Shown piece after piece: positions 44,369 to 52,743 of a stretch of 64,000 bases of DNA. Numbering within the stretch: the first letter of the stretch is position 1; every line of letters begins with the position of its first letter. Position numbers and translations under genes: made by a program. A model generated the notes under the pieces. That model did not search any database and had not been told where the DNA came from. It worked only from the letters and a program-made list of their open reading frames with translations. The stretch is from Thermaurantiacus tibetensis (lineage in GTDB: Bacteria; Pseudomonadota; Alphaproteobacteria; Sphingomonadales; Sphingomonadaceae), in assembly GCF_015354055.1 (NCBI RefSeq), contig NZ_JACHTM010000002.1, positions 558,001 through 622,000 of the forward strand, written 5' to 3'.

Positions 44369-45419
44369 GCGGGGCAGCGACCCGCACCGGCCGGCGGACC
44401 ATCCGCCCGTCTCGGTCGGCCGGGTCGGCGTGCTCCTCATCAATCTCGGGTCGCCTGAGGCGCCGACCGCTGCTGCCGTGCGGCCGTGGCTGCGCCAGTT
44501 CCTCTCGGACCCGCGGGTGGTCGAGCTCCCCCGCGCCATCTGGCTGCCGGTGCTCCACGGCTTCGTGCTGTTGAGCCGGCCGGCGCGGACGGCCGAGGCC
44601 TATGCCGCCATCTGGGACCGCGAGGCGGACGACAGCCCGCTTCGCGTCATCACCCGGGCGCAGGCCGAGGCGCTCGCCGCCCGGCTCGGCCCTGAGGTCC
44701 ATGTCGACTTCGCCATGCGCTACGGCGCGCCGGCGATCGCCGAGCGGCTGCGGGCGATGCGCGAGGCCGGCTGCGACCGGATCCTCGTGGCCCCCCTCTA
44801 CCCGCAGTACTCGAGCGCGACGACGGGAACGGCCCTCGAGGAGCTGTTCCGCCAGCTGGCCGGCGAGCGCTGGATGCCGGCGCTGCGCACGCTTCCCCCC
44901 TATTTCGACCACCCGGCGCACATTGCCGCACTTGCGCGGCTCGTCGGAGACCAGCTCGCCGCCCTGCCCTTCGTGCCCGAGCGGCTCGTCATGAGCTTCC
45001 ACGGCATGCCGGTCTCGACCCTTCTCAAGGGGGACCCCTACCACTGCCAGTGCCGCAAGACGGCGCGCCTCCTCGGCGAGGCGCTCGGCATGGCCGACCG
45101 GGTGGAAGTGACCTTCCAGTCGCGCTTCGGGCCGGCCGAGTGGCTCCAGCCCTACACCGAGCCGCGCCTTCTCGAGCTTGCCGCCGCCGGCGTGCGGCGC
45201 GTGGCGGTCACCTGCCCGGGCTTCTCCGCCGACTGCCTCGAGACGCTCGAGGAAATCGCGATCGAGGCGCGCGCGGCGTTCCTTGCCGCGGGCGGAACCG
45301 ACTATGCCTACCTCCCCTGCCTCAATGCGACGGAGACGGGCATGGAGATGCTGGAAGTGCTGGTGCGGCAGGAGCTTTCCGGCTGGCTCCAGCTTGAAGG
45401 GGTGACGGGCGCGGTCTAG
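44355..45419 (+). CDS. hemH: Ferrochelatase
   Basis: A 354-residue enzyme inserting iron into protoporphyrin IX. Motifs are VGVLLINLGSPEAPT, LYPQYSSATTGTA, the active-site His in MSFHGMP, HCQCRKTARLL, FQSRFGPAEWLQPYTE and CPGFSADCLETLEEI with its catalytic Glu. ATG at 44355 lies within the end of the upstream oxidoreductase gene, so co-transcription is likely. The length is normal. Confidence 0.95.
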   Translation: MQTPERGSDPHRPADHPPVSVGRVGVLLINLGSPEAPTAAAVRPWLRQFLSDPRVVELPRAIWLPVLHGFVLLSRPARTAEAYAAIWDREADDSPLRVITRAQAEALAARLGPEVHVDFAMRYGAPAIAERLRAMREAGCDRILVAPLYPQYSSATTGTALEELFRQLAGERWMPALRTLPPYFDHPAHIAALARLVGDQLAALPFVPERLVMSFHGMPVSTLLKGDPYHCQCRKTARLLGEALGMADRVEVTFQSRFGPAEWLQPYTEPRLLELAAAGVRRVAVTCPGFSADCLETLEEIAIEARAAFLAAGGTDYAYLPCLNATETGMEMLEVLVRQELSGWLQLEGVTGAV

Positions 45420-45448
45420 GGTTCCTGCCGGGAGAGAGGGAGGAACCG

Positions 45449-46171
45449 ATGGAACGGCTTGCGCTGGTGACGGGGGGAACGCGGGGCATCGGCGAGGCGA
45501 TCTCGCTGGCGCTGAAGGAGGCGGGCCGGCGCGTGGTGGCCAACTACGTGGGCAGCGAGGAGCGGGCGAAGGCCTTCACCGAGCGCACCGGCATCCCCGC
45601 CTACCGCTGGAACGTGGCCGACCATCAGGCCTGTCTCGATTCGGTCGCGCGGATCGAGGCGGAGCACGGCCCGGTCGAGATCCTCGTCAACAACGCCGGG
45701 ATCACGCGCGACGCGACGCTTCTCAAGATGACCTACGAGATGTGGAAGGAGGTCATCGACGTGAACCTCGGCGGCTGCTTCAACATGGCGAAGGCGGTGT
45801 TCCCCGGCATGCGCGAGCGGCAGTGGGGCCGCATCGTCAACATCGGCTCGATCAACGGCCAGGCCGGCCAGATCGGCCAGGTGAACTATGCCGCGGCCAA
45901 GTCGGGCATCCACGGCTTCACCAAGGCGCTCGCCCAGGAGGGGGCGCGCTTCGGCGTGACGGTGAACGCGGTGGCGCCCGGCTACATCGACACCGACATG
46001 GTGGCCGCCGTGCCGCCGAACGTGCTCGAGAAGATCGTGGCGAAGATCCCCATGGGCCGCCTCGGCCAGGCCCACGAGATCGCCCGGGGCGTCGTGTTCC
46101 TCGCCGCCGAGGACGCCGGCTTCATCACCGGCTCGACGCTCTCGATCAACGGCGGCCAGCACATGTACTGA
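45449..46171 (+). CDS. phaB: Acetoacetyl-CoA reductase, PhaB type
   Basis: A 240-residue SDR: VTGGTRGIGEAISL, LVNNAGITRDATLLKM, IVNIGSINGQAGQIGQVNYAAAKSG (Ser, Tyr and Lys of the triad), PGYIDTDMV, and the C-terminus SLSINGGQHMY, which is characteristic of PhaB. It makes (R)-3-hydroxybutyryl-CoA with NADPH for polyhydroxyalkanoate. FabG is the alternative, but the C-terminus and the RDATLLKMTYEMW block favour PhaB. A good ribosome site (GAGGGAGGA) precedes it. phaA and phaC are not adjacent. Confidence 0.88.
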   Translation: MERLALVTGGTRGIGEAISLALKEAGRRVVANYVGSEERAKAFTERTGIPAYRWNVADHQACLDSVARIEAEHGPVEILVNNAGITRDATLLKMTYEMWKEVIDVNLGGCFNMAKAVFPGMRERQWGRIVNIGSINGQAGQIGQVNYAAAKSGIHGFTKALAQEGARFGVTVNAVAPGYIDTDMVAAVPPNVLEKIVAKIPMGRLGQAHEIARGVVFLAAEDAGFITGSTLSINGGQHMY

Positions 46172-46281
46172 GGCCGGCGGCCGGGGGTCGGCGGGGCCGG
46201 AGCGGCGGGGCAGGGACAAAGCGGCCCCCGGGCCGGGCGAGAGGCGCCGGCCCTTCCGGAGCCGGGGAGGAAGGTCTGCCC

Positions 46282-46503
46282 ATGCCGGGGCGCGACGACG
46301 GGCTCGAGAAGCGCAGCCTCACCATCCAGGGCCACCGCACCTCGGTCGCGCTCGAGCCGGAATTCTGGGCCGTGCTCGACGCCGCGGCCGCGCGGCGCGG
46401 TGTGCCAACGAGCGCACTCGTGGCGCAGGTGGACGAGGCGCGCAGCGTGCCGCTCGCCCGCGCGCTCCGGCTCTTCGCACTCGAGGAAGCGCTCGGGCGC
46501 TGA
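46282..46503 (+). CDS. Small ribbon-helix-helix protein
   Basis: A 73-residue protein matching the RHH_4-type family: KRSLTIQGHRTSVALEPEFWAVLDAAAARRG, then LVAQVDEARS and SVPLARALRLFALEEAL. These are short DNA-binding dimers of unknown target, common in alphaproteobacteria. It starts behind GGGGAGGAAGG. It lies 110 bp downstream of phaB; no antitoxin partner arrangement is seen. Confidence 0.75.
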   Translation: MPGRDDGLEKRSLTIQGHRTSVALEPEFWAVLDAAAARRGVPTSALVAQVDEARSVPLARALRLFALEEALGR

Positions 46504-46518
46504 ACCGGCGGCCGGCCC

Positions 46519-47007
46519 TCAGCCCGGCCCTGCCACGCGGCGCTCGGCACACAGCGTGCGCCGCACCAGCCGCCCGCCGCGGAACCAGTGCCAGGTGCGC
46601 GCGCGCTCCTTGCCGCCCTCTCCCAGCACGATCGCCTCGGTGAAGGAGAGGCCCGGGGCGTCGCGGCGGTCGAGGCGGAGCAGGATGACGCCCTCGCCGC
46701 CCTCCCAGGCGCAGCCGGCAAAGGCCTGCACGTCCCACCACAGCCGGCCCTCCCGAAGCACGCCCGGAAGCTCGGCGCTGCGCTCCCGCCCGTCCGCCCA
46801 GCGGAACAGGTTGCGCTGGACATAGTGGAACGGTCCGTCGTCGGGGAAATGGCATTCCACCCGGGCGTGGTGCCGGTCGAGAAGCGCCCCGTCCGCGTCA
46901 AGGTGGAGATACTCCCCCTCCCACACGCCTTCGTGGGCCAGGAGCGAGGGCATGGCGGCGGCGACCGCGGCGCGGTTGCCGGCACCCGTCGGGGCAGGCG
47001 ACGTCAT
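46519..47007 (-). CDS. Lipocalin-like DUF3598 family protein
   Basis: A 162-residue beta-rich protein: LAHEGVWEGEYLHLDADG, RVECHFPDDGPFHYVQRN, LREGRLWWDVQAFAG and ARTWHWFRGGRLVRRT. This pattern matches DUF3598 proteins, predicted small lipocalin-like binding or catalytic proteins without settled function. It is the last gene of a four-gene operon and overlaps the Nudix gene by 4 bp. Confidence 0.65.
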   Translation of the reverse strand: MTSPAPTGAGNRAAVAAAMPSLLAHEGVWEGEYLHLDADGALLDRHHARVECHFPDDGPFHYVQRNLFRWADGRERSAELPGVLREGRLWWDVQAFAGCAWEGGEGVILLRLDRRDAPGLSFTEAIVLGEGGKERARTWHWFRGGRLVRRTLCAERRVAGPG

Positions 47008-47537
47008 GGCAGCAGCGGCAGGAGCGCGAGGAGGCGCGTGTCGATGGCGCAGCCGCGCGCGCGGGCGGCGGCGACGAACGCCGGCACCTCGGCAAGCGGC
47101 ACGAGGTGCACGGTGATCCGCTCGTCGCCCGCGCCGCCGCCGGGCCCGACGCGCTCGAGGCCGGTCGCGCGGAAGAAGTGGAAGATCTCCCCCAGCATGC
47201 CGGGCGAGGAGGCGAAGGTGCCGAAATCCTCCCATCGCCGCGCCATGAAGCCGGTCTCCTCGAGAAGCTCGCGCCGCGCGCTCGAAAGCGGATCCTCGCC
47301 CGCCGTCTCGTCGCCGACGAGCCCCGCGGGAAGCTCGATCGCCGGCCTGCCGAGCGGCGGCCGGTGCTGCTCGACGAGCACCACCTCGCGGGCATCGGTC
47401 ACGGCGAGGATGACGGCCGCCGCGATGCGGTTCACCCGCGTCACATATTCCCAGCGCCCGCCCTCGCCCCAGGGCGCCGCGTGGACTTCGAGGAACCGGC
47501 CCTGCCAGAGCCGTTCCGCCGCCTTCCCCCCGTTCAT
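47004..47537 (-). CDS. Nudix hydrolase (ADP-ribose pyrophosphatase-like)
   Basis: A 177-residue protein with a full Nudix box (from GDETAGEDP to RRELLEETGF) and the upstream REVVLVEQHRPPLGRPAIELPAGLV segment seen in ADP-ribose and related nucleoside-diphosphate hydrolases. The substrate is not certain. ATG lies in the stop of the acyl-CoA dehydrogenase gene (ATGA). Confidence 0.85.
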   Translation of the reverse strand: MNGGKAAERLWQGRFLEVHAAPWGEGGRWEYVTRVNRIAAAVILAVTDAREVVLVEQHRPPLGRPAIELPAGLVGDETAGEDPLSSARRELLEETGFMARRWEDFGTFASSPGMLGEIFHFFRATGLERVGPGGGAGDERITVHLVPLAEVPAFVAAARARGCAIDTRLLALLPLLP

Positions 47538-48763
47538 TCGGCCGCGCGCGGGAGCGCGTCGTCGGCTTCGGGGGTTGCCGTGAACGCGCTTCCCGCGCGC
47601 ATCAGCTGGCGGCCGATGGCGTATTTGTGAACCTCGGTCGGGCCGTCGTAGAGGCGGAAGCCGCGCATGTCGCGGTAGATCATCTCGACCACCGTCTCGT
47701 CCGTCGTGCCGATGCCGCCCAGCACCTGGACGCAGCGGTCGGCGACCCGGAACAGCCGCTCCGAGACCTCGGCCTTGGCGATCGAGCTCTCGTGGCGCGC
47801 CTTCTCGCCCCGGTCCATGCGCCATGCCGTCTCCCAGACGAGGAGGCGCGAGACCTTGAGGTCGATCTCGTTCTCCGCGAGCATGAACGAGACCCCCTGG
47901 TGCTCGCCCAGCACCTTGCCGAAGGCGGTGCGCCGCCGGGCGTGATCGAGGGCAATGGCCTGCGCACGGCTGGCCGCGCCGAGCCAGCGCATGCAGTGCG
48001 TCATCCGCGCCGGCGCAAGGCGCATCTGGGCGTAGCGGAAGGCCTCGCCCACCTCGCCCAGCACCGCCTCGGGCGGCAGGCGCAGGCCCTCGAACCGCAC
48101 CACCGCATGGCCCTCCACATAGTTGCGGTCCATCGAGTTCATCCGCCGCTCGATGACGATGCCAGGCGTGCCGCCCTCGCAGAGGAACAGGGTCGGGCCC
48201 GAGGGGCCGTGCGGATTGTCGGCGACGCGGGCCATGATGATCCAGGTCTTCGCCCCTTCCGCACCGGTGATGAGCCACTTGCGCCCCGTGATGCTGTAGG
48301 CCTCGCCGTCGAAGACCGCCTCGGTCTTCAGCTGGCCCGGGTCGGAGCCGGCGCCGTCGGGCTCGGTCATGGCGAAGACCGAGCGCCGCTCGCCGCGGAT
48401 CATGGGAAGGAGGAAGCGCTCCACCTGGTCGGGCCGGGCGATCCTCGAAAGCAGGAACATGTTGCCCTCGTCCGGCGCAGCGCAGTTCATGGCGATGGGC
48501 CCCAGCGTGGACCAGCCGGCCGCTTCGAACACGAGCGCCTGCTCGACGTGGGAGAGGCCCATGCCGCCGAGGGCCTTCGGCGCCTGGATGGTCAGCAGGC
48601 CGGCGGCGCGCGCCTTCCCGACGAGCTCGGCGCGCAGCGCATCGGTCGGGCCGTGGTGGGTGAGCCGCGGGTCCCGCTCGTAGGGCACGATCTCGTCGGC
48701 GACGAAGGCGCGCACGCGGGCAGCGAGCGCGGCGAGGGCAGGCGGAACGGCAAAGTCGATCAT
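47534..48763 (-). CDS. Acyl-CoA dehydrogenase, ACAD10/11-like
   Basis: A 409-residue flavoprotein. The FAD site VFAMTEPDGAGSD, ITGRKWLITGA, FRYAQMRLAPARMTHCMRW, the QVLGGIGTTDET segment and the C-terminal FRLYDGPTEVHKYAIGRQL are present. The DGPTEVHKYAI end is typical of the ACAD10/11 branch, whose vertebrate members carry a fused phosphotransferase domain. Here that kinase is the separate gene upstream (ATGA overlap). By analogy it could eliminate phosphate from a phosphorylated hydroxyacyl-CoA, but a plain acyl-CoA dehydrogenase role is possible. Confidence 0.85.
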   Translation of the reverse strand: MIDFAVPPALAALAARVRAFVADEIVPYERDPRLTHHGPTDALRAELVGKARAAGLLTIQAPKALGGMGLSHVEQALVFEAAGWSTLGPIAMNCAAPDEGNMFLLSRIARPDQVERFLLPMIRGERRSVFAMTEPDGAGSDPGQLKTEAVFDGEAYSITGRKWLITGAEGAKTWIIMARVADNPHGPSGPTLFLCEGGTPGIVIERRMNSMDRNYVEGHAVVRFEGLRLPPEAVLGEVGEAFRYAQMRLAPARMTHCMRWLGAASRAQAIALDHARRRTAFGKVLGEHQGVSFMLAENEIDLKVSRLLVWETAWRMDRGEKARHESSIAKAEVSERLFRVADRCVQVLGGIGTTDETVVEMIYRDMRGFRLYDGPTEVHKYAIGRQLMRAGSAFTATPEADDALPRAAE

Positions 48764-49806
48764 GGCTCCTCTCCGAACTGGTCGAGCGCCTGGGCGAGGA
48801 TTGCGCCGGCGAGCCGGGCGAACCCGCTGTAGCGCGCGCCCTCGAGGCTGCCGCGCTGCCAAAGCCGATAGAGCTGCATCCAGGCCGTCGCCAGCCGGAG
48901 CCGCGCGAGCGCGAGGTGCCAGCCGAGGTGCGGCGGGCGCTGGCCGGCGGCTGCGGCATAGGCGGCGACGACGGCGGCACGCCCCGGCCAGCCCGGTGCC
49001 AGCGAGGGCACGGCCTGGAGCGCGTGGGTCGCCGGCGGATCGCCCGGCTCGATCCAGTAGGAGAGCAGCACCGCAAGATCGAAGGTGGGGGGCCCGCGCG
49101 TCGCCATGTCCCAGTCGATGAGCGCGGTGGCGGTGGCGGCAGAGGGATCGACGAGCAGGTTGTCGAACTTCGGGTCCATGTGGAGGAGCCGCGCGGGGAC
49201 GTCGGGGGGCAGGGTTGCCTCTAGCCGGGCAAGAAGGGGGGACAGCGCCGGCGGCGCCTCGTCGGCGAAGGCGGCGTGCGCCCGGCGCGCCCAGCCCGAG
49301 AGCTGGCGCGCGGCGAAGCCCTCGGCGCGGCCGAGGTCGCCAAGGCCGACCCCGGCCGGGTCGAGCCGGTGCAGCGCGGCGAGCGCCCCCACGAGGGCCG
49401 GGAGCATCCAGCGATGGGCCTGCGCGCCGAGGCCGGGCGGCAGTTCGCCAGCGACAGCGAGGCCGGGCCGCCATTCGAGGAGCTGGAAGGGCACGCCGAT
49501 GACGCTGGCGTCGGGGCAGAAGGCAAGCAGCCGGGGCGCCAGCGGAAAGACCGGGTGGAGCGCCGCCAGCACCTTCGCCTCGCGCACCATGTCGGACGCA
49601 CCATGGGCAAGCGGCCCTGGCGGCGGGCGGCGGAAGACTGCAGGCGCGCCGTCGAGCCGCACGCGGTAGTTGAGGTTCGCAAGGCCGCCGGCGAACTGCC
49701 GCGGCGGCTCGGCGAGATCGAGCGCGTGGCCACGCGCGGCAAGCGAGGCGGCGATCGCCGGCCAGTCTTGCGGGGTGGCGGCGGGGCGGAACGGCTCCTC
49801 CATCAT
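48760..49806 (-). CDS. APH-family phosphotransferase, partner of the acyl-CoA dehydrogenase
   Basis: A 348-residue kinase-fold protein. The substrate-phosphate site LLHMDPKFDNLLVD is the Brenner motif HxDxxxxN, and IDWDMATRGPPTFDLAVLL holds the metal-binding Asp. The N-terminal lobe has FAGGLANLNYRVRL. This is the ACAD10/11 N-terminal-domain type, not an antibiotic kinase. Two ATGs lie at 49806 and 49803; the first is used. It heads a four-gene operon and is divergent from rpiB. Confidence 0.83.
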   Translation of the reverse strand: MMEEPFRPAATPQDWPAIAASLAARGHALDLAEPPRQFAGGLANLNYRVRLDGAPAVFRRPPPGPLAHGASDMVREAKVLAALHPVFPLAPRLLAFCPDASVIGVPFQLLEWRPGLAVAGELPPGLGAQAHRWMLPALVGALAALHRLDPAGVGLGDLGRAEGFAARQLSGWARRAHAAFADEAPPALSPLLARLEATLPPDVPARLLHMDPKFDNLLVDPSAATATALIDWDMATRGPPTFDLAVLLSYWIEPGDPPATHALQAVPSLAPGWPGRAAVVAAYAAAAGQRPPHLGWHLALARLRLATAWMQLYRLWQRGSLEGARYSGFARLAGAILAQALDQFGEEP

Positions 49807-49894
49807 GGCCGCGATGCCACCGGCGGGCGCGCTTGGCCATGGCCAGAAGTTGGTGCATAGGACTTGCCTGTCCACCAGCGCTTGAGGTCGCGCC

Positions 49895-50323
49895 TTGCGC
49901 ATTGCCATCGCCTCCGATCATGCGGGCTTTTCCTTGAAGGCGCTGCTTGCCGAGGATCTGCGCGCCGGCGGGCACGCGCTCGAGGATCTGGGCGCCCATG
50001 ACGCCGAGACCTCGGTCGACTACCCGGACTTCGGCCGCGCCTGCGCCGAGGCGGTGGCCGGCGGCCGGGCCGACCTGGGCGTCGTCGTCTGCGGGTCGGG
50101 CATCGGCATTGCGATCGCCGCCAACCGGGTGCCCGGCGTGCGCTGCGCGCTCGTCCACGACCATCTCTCCGCGCGCCTCGCCCGCGAGCACAACGATGCC
50201 AACATGATTGCGCTCGGCGCCCGCCTCGTGGGCACCGAGACGGCGCGCGATGCGCTGGCCACCTTCCTTGCCACCCCCTTCGCCGGCGGCCGCCACGCCG
50301 CCCGCGTCGCCAAGCTGGGATAG
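49895..50323 (+). CDS. rpiB: Ribose-5-phosphate isomerase B
   Basis: A 142-residue RpiB/LacAB protein: MRIAIASDHAGFSLK, VDYPDFGRACAEAV, the active-site Cys in VVVCGSGIGIAIAANRV and ARLAREHNDANMIALGARL. It interconverts ribose 5-phosphate and ribulose 5-phosphate. It starts at TTG, 6 bases after GAGGT. It ends 3 bp before glyA, a frequent pairing in alphaproteobacteria. Confidence 0.94.
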   Translation: MRIAIASDHAGFSLKALLAEDLRAGGHALEDLGAHDAETSVDYPDFGRACAEAVAGGRADLGVVVCGSGIGIAIAANRVPGVRCALVHDHLSARLAREHNDANMIALGARLVGTETARDALATFLATPFAGGRHAARVAKLG

Positions 50324-50326
50324 ACG

Positions 50327-51622
50327 ATGAGCACCCAACCGCTGCCCCTCTTCGACGGCTTCTTCACCGACTCGCTTGCCGAGGCCGACCCGGCGGTCGC
50401 CGCCGCCGTCAGGGGCGAGCTTGCCCGCCAGCAGGAGCAGATCGAGCTCATTGCGTCAGAGAACATCGTGAGCCGGGCCGTTCTCGAAGCGCAGGGCTCG
50501 GTCTTCACCAACAAATATGCCGAGGGCTATCCGGGCAAGCGCTACTACCAGGGCTGCGCGCACGCCGACATCGTCGAGAGCCTCGCGATCGAGCGGGCGA
50601 AGGCCCTCTTCGGCTGCGCCTTCGCCAACGTCCAGCCCCACTCGGGCGCGCAGGCCAATGGCGCGGTGTTCCTCGCGCTGCTCAAGCCGGGGGACACGAT
50701 CATGGGCCTGTCGCTCGACGCCGGCGGCCACCTCACCCACGGGGCGAAGGCGGCGCAGTCGGGCAAGTGGTTCCGCGCCGTCCACTATGGCGTCCACCCC
50801 GAGACCCACCGGATCGACTATGACGCCGTCGAGGCACAGGCGGTGGCCGAGCAGCCTCGCCTCATCATCGCCGGGGGGTCTGCCTATCCGCGCATCATCG
50901 ACTTCGCGGCGATGCGCGCGATCGCCGACCGGGTCGGCGCCTATCTCATGGTCGACATGGCGCATTTCGCCGGGCTGGTCGCGGCCGGAGTCCACCCCTC
51001 GCCCTTCCCCCACGCCCATGTGGTGACGACGACCACCCACAAGACGCTCCGAGGCCCGCGCGGCGGGATGATCCTCGCCAACGACCCGGACCTTGCCAAG
51101 AAGCTGAATGCGGCCGTGTTTCCCGGCCTTCAGGGCGGTCCGCTCATGCACGTGATCGCGGCGAAGGCCGTCGCCTTCGGCGAGGCGCTGCGGCCGGCCT
51201 TCCGCGACTATGCAGCGGCCGTCGTCGCCAATGCCAAGACGCTTGCGGCCACGCTCGAGCGGCGCGGCTGCGCGCTGGTCGCCGGCGGCACCGACACCCA
51301 CCTCGCCCTCGTCGACCTGCGGCCCAAGGGCCTGACCGGGGCGGACGCCGACGAGGCGCTCGAGCGCGCCGGCATCACCTGCAACAAGAACGGCGTGCCG
51401 AACGACCCGCTGCCGCCTACGAAAACGAGCGGGATCCGCGTCGGCTCGCCGGCCGGCACCACCCGCGGCTTCGGCCAGGCCGAGTTCGCCGCGATCGGCG
51501 AGATGATCGCCGACGTGCTCGACGGCCTCAGGGCCAACGGCCACGAGGGCAACGGCAAGGTGGAAGCCGAAGTGCGCGCGCGGGTGAAGGCGCTCACCGC
51601 CCGCTTCCCCATCTACGCATGA
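50327..51622 (+). CDS. glyA: Serine hydroxymethyltransferase
   Basis: A 431-residue PLP enzyme: [68 protein letters not shown] with the PLP lysine, and [16 protein letters not shown]. It converts serine and tetrahydrofolate to glycine and methylene-tetrahydrofolate. Length and all motifs are normal. Confidence 0.97.
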   Translation: MSTQPLPLFDGFFTDSLAEADPAVAAAVRGELARQQEQIELIASENIVSRAVLEAQGSVFTNKYAEGYPGKRYYQGCAHADIVESLAIERAKALFGCAFANVQPHSGAQANGAVFLALLKPGDTIMGLSLDAGGHLTHGAKAAQSGKWFRAVHYGVHPETHRIDYDAVEAQAVAEQPRLIIAGGSAYPRIIDFAAMRAIADRVGAYLMVDMAHFAGLVAAGVHPSPFPHAHVVTTTTHKTLRGPRGGMILANDPDLAKKLNAAVFPGLQGGPLMHVIAAKAVAFGEALRPAFRDYAAAVVANAKTLAATLERRGCALVAGGTDTHLALVDLRPKGLTGADADEALERAGITCNKNGVPNDPLPPTKTSGIRVGSPAGTTRGFGQAEFAAIGEMIADVLDGLRANGHEGNGKVEAEVRARVKALTARFPIYA

Positions 51623-51647
51623 CGCGCCAGCGCGGGAGGACCGAGAG

Positions 51648-52160
51648 ATGACCGAGGAGGCGCCGAAGCCCAGGGTCCGCCGCAAGCCGGCCGCTGCTGC
51701 CGCTCCGGATGCGCCCGCCAAGCCGAAGACGCCGCGCAAGCCGCGCGCGCCGAAGGCGGACGCGAAGGCGCCGACCGACGGCGCGACGGCCGGGGCGGCT
51801 TCCCCGGCGCCGCTTGCCGAGCGGGTCGAGCAGCTGGCCGAGGAAGCGGTGGAGAAGGGCCGGAAGCTCCTCGAGACCGAGACGGGGCAGAAGGTGGCCG
51901 AGGTGGCCGACAAGGCGTTCGAGACGGCGGAGCAGGCGCTCGAACGGGCGCAGGCGGCAGGCCGCCGGGCGCTCGAGAGCGAGAAGGGCCGGGAAGTGAC
52001 GGGCACGGCGCGCGCGGTGCTCAAGACCCCGCTCGGCCGCAACGTGGCGATCGGCGCCGGGGTGGGAGCGGCGGCCGGGCTCCTCATCCTGAACCCGCTG
52101 CTCGGCGCCCTCATCGGCGGCGGGCTCGGCTACTTGCGGACCCTCACGCGGAAGGGCTGA
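51648..52160 (+). CDS. Ala/Lys/Pro-rich protein with C-terminal glycine-zipper helix
   Basis: A 170-residue protein of unknown function between glyA and nrdR. Residues ~1-50 are basic, Ala/Lys/Pro-rich and histone H1-like ([18 protein letters not shown]). Residues ~55-125 form an amphipathic Ala/Glu/Lys helix with repeated A-E-E-A patterns. Residues ~130-160 form a Gly-rich hydrophobic segment ([28 protein letters not shown]). The last two parts resemble ElaB/YqjD-type membrane-anchored proteins, but the family is not certain. The stop overlaps the nrdR start (TGATG). Confidence 0.7.
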   Translation: MTEEAPKPRVRRKPAAAAAPDAPAKPKTPRKPRAPKADAKAPTDGATAGAASPAPLAERVEQLAEEAVEKGRKLLETETGQKVAEVADKAFETAEQALERAQAAGRRALESEKGREVTGTARAVLKTPLGRNVAIGAGVGAAAGLLILNPLLGALIGGGLGYLRTLTRKG

Positions 52161-52621
52161 TGCGCTGCCCCTTCTGCCACTCGGAAGACACCCAGGTGAA
52201 GGACAGCCGTCCGACCGAGGACGGCACCGCGATCCGTCGCCGCCGCCAGTGCCACAACTGCGGCGCGCGCTTCACCACCTTCGAGCGCGTGCAGCTGCGC
52301 GAGCTCGTCGTCATCAAGAAGTCGGGGAAGAAGGAGCCCTTCGACCGCGAGAAGCTGGCGCAGTCGATCCTGATCGCCTGCCGCAAGCGCGACATCGACC
52401 CCGACCGGATCGAGCGCTTCGTCTCCTCCGTGCAACGCCAGCTCGAGGCGCTTGGGGAGACGGAAGTGGAGGCTGGCCAGATCGGCGCGCTCGTGATGCA
52501 GGGCCTGGAGCAGCTCGACCCCGTGGCCTATGTGCGCTTCGCCAGCGTCTACAAGGACTTCCGCGAAGCGAAGGACTTCGAGACCTTCGTCGGCCAGCTG
52601 TCGAAGTCGGTCAAGGCCTGA
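52160..52621 (+). CDS. nrdR: Transcriptional repressor NrdR
   Basis: A 153-residue protein. The N-terminal zinc ribbon has Cys pairs in [18 protein letters not shown] and [15 protein letters not shown]. An ATP-cone domain follows ([20 protein letters not shown] to [13 protein letters not shown]). NrdR senses ATP/dATP and represses ribonucleotide reductase genes. It is one base from the end of the preceding gene and follows glyA, as in many alphaproteobacteria. Confidence 0.96.
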   Translation: MRCPFCHSEDTQVKDSRPTEDGTAIRRRRQCHNCGARFTTFERVQLRELVVIKKSGKKEPFDREKLAQSILIACRKRDIDPDRIERFVSSVQRQLEALGETEVEAGQIGALVMQGLEQLDPVAYVRFASVYKDFREAKDFETFVGQLSKSVKA

Positions 52622-52650
52622 GACGGGCGGGAAGCGCGAGGCAGCGGGGC

Positions 52651-52742
52651 GAGGGGCCGGGGGCGCGGGGGGCCGGGGGCGCGAGGGGCCGGGGGCGCGA
52701 GGGGCCGAGGGCGCGAGGGGCCGGGGGCGCGAGGGGCCGGGG
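52651..52742. repeat. 16-bp GC-rich tandem repeat, about 5.75 copies
   Basis: The unit is GAGGGGCCGGGGGCGC. Copies start at 52651, 52667, 52683, 52699, 52715 and 52731 (partial). Copy 2 begins GG instead of GA; copy 4 has GA in place of GG in the middle. It fills the gap between the convergent nrdR and SIMPL genes and ends 1 bp before the SIMPL stop codon. The near identity suggests slippage, so copy number may vary between strains. Confidence 0.9.
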
Positions 52743-52743
52743 C

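Noticed and set aside
48760-49806. Aminoglycoside resistance kinase
   Set aside because: The APH fold is shared, but the overlap with an ACAD10/11-like dehydrogenase and the domain type point to metabolism.
52651-52742. CRISPR-like array
   Set aside because: The 16-bp units are directly adjacent with no unique spacers, so it is a simple tandem repeat.
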